In this document: positions 57,888-64,000 of the stretch, in pieces
Layout of the letters: every line of letters begins with the position of its first letter
Numbering within the stretch: the stretch's first letter is position 1
NCBI RefSeq assembly: GCF_023094245.1
Contig: NZ_JALMEW010000006.1
Span: forward strand, 1 to 64,000
Length of the DNA stretch: 64,000 nucleotides
From: Halomonas getboli
GTDB lineage: Bacteria; Pseudomonadota; Gammaproteobacteria; Pseudomonadales; Halomonadaceae
Reading direction: 5' to 3'
Translations under genes and position numbers: made by a program
The notes under the pieces: model-generated
What the model was told of the DNA's origin: nothing
Database searches by the model: none
What the model saw: the letters and a program-made list of their open reading frames with translations, nothing else

Positions 57888-58448
57888 ATGCGCCTGTTTC
57901 TGGCCCTGGTACCACCGCCGGCCCTGCGCCGGCGGTTCGGCATTCTGGCCGATACCGCCCGCTCTCGCTGCGGCGGCCGGCGCATGCCGGACGACAGCTT
58001 TCACCTCACGCTCGCCTTCCTCGGCGAGCAGCCGGAATGCCGGGCCACGGCCATCGCCGACTGGCTGACACGCTTCACTCTCCTTCCCGGCCACTGGCGG
58101 CTCGACCGCTGGGGCCAGTTCCGCCGTCCGGGCATCGTCTGGGTCGGCGGCGATGCGCCCGATCCGGCACTCGTCGCCCTGCAGCATCAGCTGTGGGAGG
58201 GGCTCGAGCGGCTAGGCGTCGAGGGGCGCCCCGAGCACTTCGTGCCCCACGTCACCCTGCTGCGCCGGGCCACGCAGCCTCCAGGACCGGATCTTCCGGC
58301 CGTGGCGCTGGACTGGGCGTATTCTCGCGTCGAGCTGATTCACTCCACCGTCACGCCCCGAGGCAGCCGCTATGCATGCCTGGCGCGCACGCCCGGGCCG
58401 CTCCCGGGCGTGTCGGTCATTGCTGGGAAGGAAGAGGAGAAGCGCTAG
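57888..58448 (+). CDS. thpR: RNA 2',3'-cyclic phosphodiesterase (2'-5' RNA ligase family) ThpR
   Basis: This 186-residue protein belongs to the 2H phosphoesterase superfamily, with both catalytic motifs: HLTL (near 39) and HVTL (near 120). It opens 2',3'-cyclic phosphates and can join tRNA halves. The N-terminus MRLFLALVPPPALRRRF is typical. The stop codon overlaps the stop of the convergent epimerase gene. Confidence 0.92.
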   Translation: MRLFLALVPPPALRRRFGILADTARSRCGGRRMPDDSFHLTLAFLGEQPECRATAIADWLTRFTLLPGHWRLDRWGQFRRPGIVWVGGDAPDPALVALQHQLWEGLERLGVEGRPEHFVPHVTLLRRATQPPGPDLPAVALDWAYSRVELIHSTVTPRGSRYACLARTPGPLPGVSVIAGKEEEKR

Positions 58449-59320
58449 GTGGTGGCCTCGGGCAGATAGCCGCCCTCGCGCAGCACCTGCAGATAGCCCT
58501 CGCGGAAGGTGGGGAAGCGGAAGCGATAGCCGCTCTCGATCAGGCGGGCGTTGTCGCAGCGCTTGCTGGCCCGACGGCGCAGCGGCGACTGGATGGTCGC
58601 GGTCGCCTCGACCTTGAGCTGCTTGGCCAGCCAGGCCATCACGTCGTGGAGCGGCGCCGGCTCGCAGTCGCTGGCCAGATAGAGCTCGTGCAGCGACTCG
58701 CCGGCCAGCGCCAGGCCGATCAGGTGAGCCAGTACGCCGGCGCAGTCGTCGCGGTGGATGCGGTTGGAGTACATGGCCGGCGTCGCCGCGGCGATGCGCC
58801 CCTCTCCGACCTGGCGGATCAGGCGGTCGCGTCCCGGGCCGTAGATGCCGGAAAAGCGCACCACCGAGCCGGGCAGCTCGTGCTCGATCAGCGCCTGCTC
58901 GGCCTCGCGCATCAACAGGCCGGAGAAGCCGGTCGGCTCGACGGGGCTCTCCTCGTCCACCGTCTCGCCGCCCTGCTGGGCGTAGACGCTGGTGGAGGAG
59001 ACGAAGAACACGTGCTTCGGCACGCGCTTGCGGCCGCCGAACTCGGCGAGCACCGTCTTGAGTCCGTCAGGATAAGCGGCGCGATAGGCCTCCTCCTCGA
59101 AGCGGTCGGCGCTGACCACGTAGACGAGGATATCGGCATCCGGCAGACCGGCCAGCGCCTCGGCATCGCCCAGATCGGCCGACACGCCCTTCAGGCCGCT
59201 GCCGGCCAGCTTGTCGGCATCGCGGCGCACCCCGATGACCCTGTGGCCGGCCGCCTTGAGCTCCTGCCCAAGCGTCGTGCCGATATCACCACAGCCCAGA
59301 ATCAGCGTCGTTGTCTTCAC
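58445..59320 (-). CDS. NAD(P)-dependent epimerase/dehydratase family protein (YeeZ-like)
   Basis: This 291-residue Rossmann protein starts with TTTLILGCGDIGTTLGQELK, an NAD(P)-binding glycine motif of the extended SDR type. SSTSVYAQQGGETVDEES resembles the active-site region. The usual YxxxK pair is replaced (LLMREAEQ), so normal epimerase chemistry is doubtful. YeeZ-like proteins have unclear function. The GTG at 59320, with GAGG five bases upstream, is preferred to an ATG 27 codons earlier that runs into the oxyR promoter region. It is divergent from oxyR. Confidence 0.85.
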   Translation of the reverse strand: MKTTTLILGCGDIGTTLGQELKAAGHRVIGVRRDADKLAGSGLKGVSADLGDAEALAGLPDADILVYVVSADRFEEEAYRAAYPDGLKTVLAEFGGRKRVPKHVFFVSSTSVYAQQGGETVDEESPVEPTGFSGLLMREAEQALIEHELPGSVVRFSGIYGPGRDRLIRQVGEGRIAAATPAMYSNRIHRDDCAGVLAHLIGLALAGESLHELYLASDCEPAPLHDVMAWLAKQLKVEATATIQSPLRRRASKRCDNARLIESGYRFRFPTFREGYLQVLREGGYLPEATT

Positions 59321-59422
59321 CTTTCCCTCGCCCCCTGATAAAAAGTCCCTATGACGACCCTTGGGGTGCCCTATGGATGGGGCCCGCGACACATCGACCA
59401 TCGAGGAAGCCCCGGCACCAAA

Positions 59423-60343
59423 ATGACTCTAACAGAACTCCGTTACATCGTAACCCTGGCCCAGGAGCGCCACTTCGGGCGCGCCGCCGAGCACTGCTTC
59501 GTGTCCCAGCCGACCCTCTCGGTGGCCGTCAAGAAGCTCGAGGAGGAGCTGGGCGTGGCGCTGTTCGAGCGTTCCAAGTCCACCGTACAGGTCACGCCGC
59601 TGGGCGAGAAGATCGTCGCACAGGCCCAGCGCGTGCTGGAGCAGAGCAGCGTGATCAAGGAGCTGGCCAGCGCCGGCCGCGACCAGCTGGCCAGCCCGCT
59701 GCGCATCGGGGCCATCTACACCGTCGGCCCCTACCTGTTTCCGCACCTGATCCCGGAGCTGACCCGACGCGCGCCGCAGATGCCGCTCTACATCGAGGAA
59801 GGCTTCACCGGTGACCTGCGCCGTAAGCTGCGCAGCGGCGAGCTCGATGCCATCATCGTCGCACTGCCCTTCACCGAGACCGACGTGGTGACCAAGCCGC
59901 TCTACGAGGAGGCCTTCGACGTGCTGATCCCGGCCGATCACGCCTGGGCCGAGCGCGAGAGCATCGACAAGGAAGACCTCCTCAGCGAACGGTTGCTGCT
60001 GCTCGGCGAAGGCCACTGCTTCCGCGACCAGATCCTCGAGGCCTGCCCGGCCATCAGCCAGAAGCTCAACAGCCCCAACAATACCCTGACCGCCGAGGGC
60101 GGTTCGCTGGAGACGATCCGCCACATGGTCGCCTCGCGGCTCGGCATCACCGTGCTGCCGCGCTCGGCGATCGGCACCGGCCACTACGAGAGCGGCCTGC
60201 TGACCAGCCGGCCGTTCTCGCCGCCGAGCCCCTCCCGCACCGTGGCCATCGCCTGGCGCGCCAGCTTCCCGCGGCCCCAGGCCATCGACGCGGTCACCGA
60301 GGCCATCGCCCGCTGCCGCGCGGCCACGACCGAGCCGGCATGA
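59423..60343 (+). CDS. oxyR: Hydrogen peroxide sensor and regulator OxyR
   Basis: OxyR (306 residues) is a LysR-family regulator activated by a disulfide. Cysteines are present at C199 and C208 in EGHCFRDQILEAC, the same numbers as in E. coli. The N-terminal helix-turn-helix reads LRYIVTLAQERHFGRAAEHC and VSQPTLSVAVKKLEEE. Regulated genes such as catalases and peroxiredoxins are expected elsewhere. It overlaps recG by four bases, an arrangement known in Pseudomonas. Confidence 0.96.
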   Translation: MTLTELRYIVTLAQERHFGRAAEHCFVSQPTLSVAVKKLEEELGVALFERSKSTVQVTPLGEKIVAQAQRVLEQSSVIKELASAGRDQLASPLRIGAIYTVGPYLFPHLIPELTRRAPQMPLYIEEGFTGDLRRKLRSGELDAIIVALPFTETDVVTKPLYEEAFDVLIPADHAWAERESIDKEDLLSERLLLLGEGHCFRDQILEACPAISQKLNSPNNTLTAEGGSLETIRHMVASRLGITVLPRSAIGTGHYESGLLTSRPFSPPSPSRTVAIAWRASFPRPQAIDAVTEAIARCRAATTEPA

Positions 60344-62421
60344 GCGGCCTCGACGCCCCCGTCACGGACCTCAAGGGCGTCGGCGAGGCGCTGGCCCAGA
60401 AGCTGGGCCGCCTGCGCATCGACGCCGTCGCCGACCTGCTGTTCCACCTGCCGCTGCGCTACCAGGACCGCACCCGCATCACCCCCGTCGCCGGGCTCCG
60501 CTCCGGCGACGAGGCCGTGGTCGAGGGCGAGGTGATGGCCGCCGACGTGGTGCGCGGCCGGCGCCGCAGCCTGCTGGTGCGGCTCAAGGACGGCTCCGGC
60601 ATCCTCAGCCTGCGCTTCTTCCACTTCTCGCCGGTCCAGCAGCAGCAGTTCCGCCCCGGTGCCCGGGTGCGCGCCTTCGGCGAGGCCCGGGCCGGCGCCA
60701 CCGGGCTCGAGATCTATCACCCCGAGTATCGCCTGATCGGCGAGGGCGCACCGGCGGTGGAGGACCACCTCACGCCCATCTACCCGACCACCGAGGGGCT
60801 GCACCAGACGCGCCTGCGGGCGCTGATCGACCAGGCCCTGACCCGGCTCGAACAGGCCCCCGAGGCGCTGCCGGAATGGCTGCCCGAGTCGCTGCGCCGG
60901 CAATACGGCCTGCCCGAGCTGCACGACTGCCTGCGCGAGCTGCACCATCCGCCGCCGGAGGCCGACCCGGAGGCGCTGGCCGAGGGCCGCCACCCGGCCG
61001 CGCGCCGGCTGGCCCTGGAAGAGCTGCTGGCCCATCGGCTGAGCCTGCGGGAGGTACGGCTGCGCATTCAGGAGGACGGCGCCCCGGCGCTGTCCGACGG
61101 CCGCGGCCTGCAGGCCCGCTTCCTGACCCAGCTGCCGTTCTCGCTGACCGGCGCCCAGCGCCGGGTGCTCGACGAGATCCGCGCCGACCTGGCCGAGGAG
61201 CGGCCGATGCTGCGGCTGGTGCAGGGCGACGTGGGCTCGGGCAAGACGGTGGTCGCCGCCATGGCGGCGCTGTCGGCCATCGCCGGCGGCTGCCAGGCGG
61301 CCATGATGGCGCCCACCGAGATCCTCGCCGAGCAGCACTACCGCGCCTTCAAGGCCTGGTTCGAGCCGCTAGGCATCGAGGTGGCCTGGCTGGCGGGCAA
61401 GCTCAAGGGCAAGGCGCGGCTCGACGCCAAGGCGGCGATCCACGACGGCCGGGCGCAGATGGTGGTCGGCACCCACGCGCTGTTTCAGGGCGATGTCCAC
61501 TTCCAGCGCCTGGGCCTGGCAATCATCGACGAGCAGCACCGCTTCGGCGTTCACCAGCGCCTGGCGCTGCGCGAGAAGGGCGAGGCCGGCGGCCTGACGC
61601 CCCACCAGATGGTGATGACCGCCACGCCGATCCCGCGCACTCTGGCGATGAGCGCCTACGCCGACCTGGACGTCTCGGTGATCGACGAGCTGCCGCCCGG
61701 GCGCACCCCGGTGAAGACGGTGGTGGTGCCCGACGAGCGCCGTCCCGAGGTGGTCGAGCGCATCCGCCACGCCTGCGCCGAGGGCCGCCAGGCCTACTGG
61801 GTCTGCACCCTGATCGAGGAGTCCGAGGCGCTGCAGTGCCAGGCCGCCGAGGCCAGCCGCGACGAGCTGGTCGAAGCGCTGCCTGAGCTCTCGATCGGCC
61901 TGGTCCACGGCCGCATGAAGGCCGCCGAGAAGGCCGAGGTGATGGCCGCCTTCAAGGCCGGCGAGCTGGACCTGCTGGTGGCCACCACGGTGATCGAGGT
62001 CGGGGTCGACGTGCCCAACGCCAGCTTGATGATCATCGAGAATCCCGAGCGGCTAGGCCTTTCCCAGCTGCACCAGCTGCGCGGCCGGGTCGGCCGCGGC
62101 TCCACCGAGAGCTTCTGCGTGCTGCTCTATCATCCGCCGCTGTCGGACCACTCGCGCAAGCGACTGACGGTGATGCGCGAGACCAACGACGGGTTCCGCA
62201 TCGCCGAGCAGGACCTGGAGATCCGCGGCCCCGGCGAGGTGCTGGGCACCCGCCAGACGGGCCTGGCACAGATGAAGATCGCCGACCTGGAGCGCGACGC
62301 CGACCTGCTGCCGCGCATCTCGCCGCTGGCCGAGGCGCTGCTGGCCGAACACCCCGAGGCCAGCCGGCCGCTGATCCGCCGCTGGCTGGGCGAGGAAGCC
62401 GGCCGCTACGGCCAGGTGTAG
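60340..62421 (+). CDS. recG: ATP-dependent DNA helicase RecG
   Basis: RecG (693 residues) remodels stalled forks and branched DNA. The wedge domain is N-terminal, with VTDLKGVGEALAQKLGRL. The helicase motors carry RLVQGDVGSGKTVVAAMAAL, the DEQH box (IIDEQHRFGVHQR), MTATPIPRTLAMSAYADLDV and the C-terminal QLHQLRGRVGRG. Co-transcription with oxyR places a repair helicase under the same transcript as the peroxide regulator. Confidence 0.97.
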   Translation: MSGLDAPVTDLKGVGEALAQKLGRLRIDAVADLLFHLPLRYQDRTRITPVAGLRSGDEAVVEGEVMAADVVRGRRRSLLVRLKDGSGILSLRFFHFSPVQQQQFRPGARVRAFGEARAGATGLEIYHPEYRLIGEGAPAVEDHLTPIYPTTEGLHQTRLRALIDQALTRLEQAPEALPEWLPESLRRQYGLPELHDCLRELHHPPPEADPEALAEGRHPAARRLALEELLAHRLSLREVRLRIQEDGAPALSDGRGLQARFLTQLPFSLTGAQRRVLDEIRADLAEERPMLRLVQGDVGSGKTVVAAMAALSAIAGGCQAAMMAPTEILAEQHYRAFKAWFEPLGIEVAWLAGKLKGKARLDAKAAIHDGRAQMVVGTHALFQGDVHFQRLGLAIIDEQHRFGVHQRLALREKGEAGGLTPHQMVMTATPIPRTLAMSAYADLDVSVIDELPPGRTPVKTVVVPDERRPEVVERIRHACAEGRQAYWVCTLIEESEALQCQAAEASRDELVEALPELSIGLVHGRMKAAEKAEVMAAFKAGELDLLVATTVIEVGVDVPNASLMIIENPERLGLSQLHQLRGRVGRGSTESFCVLLYHPPLSDHSRKRLTVMRETNDGFRIAEQDLEIRGPGEVLGTRQTGLAQMKIADLERDADLLPRISPLAEALLAEHPEASRPLIRRWLGEEAGRYGQV

Positions 62422-62431
62422 CGGCCCCACC

Positions 62432-62468
62432 GGCCGGGCGATGGCGTCTCGAACGCCATCGCCCGGCC
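62432..62468 (+). terminator. Terminator of the oxyR-recG operon
   Basis: A perfect 16-bp stem (GGCCGGGCGATGGCGT and its complement) with loop CTCGA is followed by a pyrimidine-rich tract ending in T6 some 27 bases later. It ends plus-strand transcription after recG. Confidence 0.85.
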
Positions 62469-62600
62469 CTCTCTCCTTTCCTCTCCCATCCTTTCTTTTT
62501 TATCGAATGATTTTCGGATTTTTATGCGCTTTTCGTTCGTATAAATCGACGCGTAAACTGGGCACCATTAATAAGCATTCGAATGATAAGGAGGAAATCA
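62469..62600 (+). promoter_or_regulatory. AT-rich promoter region of the pirin gene
   Basis: This stretch is clearly richer in A and T than the surrounding genes and lies between the recG terminator and the pirin start. TCGAATGAT occurs at 62503-62511, and a related ATTCGAAT palindrome lies at 62577-62584, overlapping TCGAATGAT again (62579-62587). A repeated motif at this spacing may be an operator. The -10 box is not certain. Confidence 0.4.
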
Positions 62601-63299
62601 ATGCTCACCCTTCGCCCCGCCCGGGAACGCGGCCATGCCGACCACGGCTGGCTCGACAGCCGCCACAGCTTCTCCTTCGCCCACTACTTCGACCCGCGCC
62701 ATCTCCACTTCAGCGAGCTGCGGGTGATCAACGAGGATAGAGTCGCCCCCGGCCAGGGCTTCGGCCAGCACGGCCACCGCGACATGGAGATCCTCTCCTA
62801 CGTGCTCGACGGCGAGCTGTCCCACCGCGACACCCTCGGCCACGGCTCCACGCTGCGTCCCGGTCAGGTGCAGCTGATGAGCGCCGGCACAGGGGTCCAG
62901 CACAGCGAGTTCAACGCCTCGCCCGAGCGGCCGGTGCACTTCCTGCAGATCTGGCTGACGCCACGGGAATCGGGACTCGAGCCGCGCTATCAGGAGGCGA
63001 TCTTCGACGCGGCGGAGAAGCGCGGCCGGCTGCGGCCGATCATCACCCCGGACGGCCGCGACGGTTCGCTGGTGATCCAGCAGGACGCCAGCGTCTATGC
63101 CGCCCTGATCGACGGCGACGAGCGCACCGAGCTCTCGCTGTCCCCGGGGCGTCGCGGCTACGTTCACGTCGCCCGCGGCAGCGTGACGGTCAACGGGCAG
63201 CCGCTGGACGCCGGCGATGCGCTCAAGCTGCAGCAGGAAGCGCGCGTCACGCTGGAAGGCGGCACGCAAGCGGAGGTGCTGGTGTTCGACCTGCCCTGA
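62601..63299 (+). CDS. Pirin family protein (quercetinase-like)
   Basis: This 232-residue bicupin resembles YhhW, with metal ligands in FGQHGHRDMEILSYVLDG (two His) and GVQHSEFN (His and Glu). YhhW-type pirins can cleave quercetin in vitro; in-cell roles include redox sensing. The start at 62601 follows AAGGAGG by six bases. Nothing in the neighbours ties it to a pathway. Confidence 0.9.
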   Translation: MLTLRPARERGHADHGWLDSRHSFSFAHYFDPRHLHFSELRVINEDRVAPGQGFGQHGHRDMEILSYVLDGELSHRDTLGHGSTLRPGQVQLMSAGTGVQHSEFNASPERPVHFLQIWLTPRESGLEPRYQEAIFDAAEKRGRLRPIITPDGRDGSLVIQQDASVYAALIDGDERTELSLSPGRRGYVHVARGSVTVNGQPLDAGDALKLQQEARVTLEGGTQAEVLVFDLP

Positions 63300-63322
63300 C
63301 GGCAGACCGGTGGCAGTGAGGG

Positions 63323-63679
63323 TCAGAGGTGCTTCAGCAGGCCCTGCAGGCGGTCGAGGTCCTTCGCGTCGCCGACCAGCCGCACGCGGCCGGCCATCAT
63401 GCCGTCGAGGAAGGCCTTCTGGGTCGGTTTACGCAGGAAGCGAATCGCGCTTTCCGCATCCTCGAAGCGCAGCTCCAGGTCGAGGTCGATCGGCAGTCCG
63501 GTCCCGGTCTCGATGCCGCGGGGCGACATCCGGTAGTGGCGGGTCACGTGCAGATCCTCGGTGCCGATGCCCCAGTCGAGGCGCTTCAGTTCACCCAGGC
63601 GGTCGCGGAAGGCGGGCTTGCGCCGCAGCGCACGCTTGAGCAGCACGCCGAGCACCCACAGCATCAGCCGTAGCTTCAT
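63323..63679 (-). CDS. Small SCP2-like (sterol carrier/lipid-binding fold) protein, tentative
   Basis: This 118-residue protein has a hydrophobic N-terminus (LRLMLWVLGVLLKRAL) and a C-terminal half reading ELRFEDAESAIRFLRKPTQK, then AFLDGMMAGRVRLVGD. The pattern of a load segment followed by AF-dGm-GrvrlvGD resembles the end of SCP2 domains, which bind lipids. The domain is short compared with full SCP2, so a remote family is possible. It lies downstream of the HU gene on the same strand, 75 bases away. Confidence 0.55.
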   Translation of the reverse strand: MKLRLMLWVLGVLLKRALRRKPAFRDRLGELKRLDWGIGTEDLHVTRHYRMSPRGIETGTGLPIDLDLELRFEDAESAIRFLRKPTQKAFLDGMMAGRVRLVGDAKDLDRLQGLLKHL

Positions 63680-63754
63680 CGGTCCACCGTTGGCCGGAAA
63701 ACGAAAATGAGAGAGGAGGCAGCGCGGCCCGGGAGTCGGGCCGCGCGTCGCGCC

Positions 63755-64000
63755 TTACTTGGCGACGGCGTCCTTGAGCCCCTTGCCCGGCTTGAAGGCC
63801 ACGGTCTTGCTGGCCGGGATGGTCAGGGATTCGCCGGTCTGGGGGTTCTTGCCGGTGCGGGCGGCACGCTCGCGCACGGTGAAGGTGCCGAAACCGATCA
63901 GCGACACGTCCTTGCCGTCGGAGACGCTGCCGGTGATCTCGTCGAGAATGACGTTCAGCACCTGGCTGGCCTTGTCCTTGGAAAGATCGGCACGTTCGGC
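63755..64000 (-). CDS. DNA-binding protein HU (5' part outside the window)
   Basis: The visible 81 residues read in frame to the window edge. They contain the HU signature GFGTFTVRERAARTGKNPQT and the DNA-binding arm and tail GESLTIPASKTVAFKPGKGL. Only about ten N-terminal residues are missing. HU compacts DNA and assists replication, repair and recombination. In Pseudomonas a HU-family gene lies close to recG, as here. The first in-frame GTG in the window (63961) is internal, not the true start. Confidence 0.95.
   Translation of the reverse strand, partial: AERADLSKDKASQVLNVILDEITGSVSDGKDVSLIGFGTFTVRERAARTGKNPQTGESLTIPASKTVAFKPGKGLKDAVAK

Noticed and set aside
62441..62740. Short plus-strand frame across the recG terminator
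   Set aside because: It crosses a strong terminator and the pirin start in another frame and has no ribosome site.

Overview
The window is a dense, GC-rich gammaproteobacterial chromosome segment with no insertion sequence, prophage, CRISPR array or rRNA. Gene content suggests a motile aerobic marine or halophilic member of the Halomonadaceae (inference). It combines a Pseudomonas-like housekeeping neighbourhood (fpr/finR, pyrE/crc, rph-yicC-gmk-rpoZ-spoT-ridA, oxyR-recG, HU) with an enteric-like flagellar gene order (fliE opposite fliFGHIJK; flgA opposite flgBCDEFGHIJKL).

Region 1 (1-2000) holds ferredoxin-NADP reductase fpr, followed directly by a 14-bp tandem repeat array, and its divergent LysR regulator finR. 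Region 2 (2000-9600) is a signalling block: two methyl-accepting chemotaxis proteins, a second-type FtsZ paralog, and a four-CBS/PAS/GGDEF/EAL protein. Region 3 (9.7-21.9 kb) is flaG, fliE and the fliFGHIJK-LMNOPQR series (MS ring, switch, export ATPase, hook-length control, export gate). Region 4 (22-34.2 kb) is flgLKJIHGFEDCB on the minus strand and flgA-flgM-flgN on the plus strand (rod, hook, rings, junction, anti-sigma factor, chaperone). Four sites match the FliA (sigma-28) promoter closely, upstream of a chemoreceptor, flaG, flgK and flgM, so late gene timing can be read from the DNA. Region 5 (34.2-38.4 kb) has two more c-di-GMP proteins: one degenerate GGDEF/EAL protein beside flgN and one intact MHYT-GGDEF-EAL protein.

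Region 6 (38.4-46.6 kb) is housekeeping: a TauE-type exporter, two perfect DnaA boxes, tRNA-Arg(CCG), a di-heme cytochrome c5, a 7-bp repeat array, rep helicase, trmL, pyrE, crc, rph and yicC. Region 7 (46.6-54 kb) interrupts this core block. It carries a periplasmic-sensor histidine kinase, an NtrC-type regulator, a textbook sigma-54 promoter, an AGCS amino-acid:cation symporter, glutaminase and an MFS exporter. Together the first five look like a self-contained glutamine sensing, uptake and deamidation module. Region 8 (54-64 kb) resumes the core block: gmk, rpoZ, spoT, ridA, thpR, an NAD-dependent epimerase, oxyR, recG, a pirin, a small SCP2-like protein and the 3' part of a HU gene that runs off the window.
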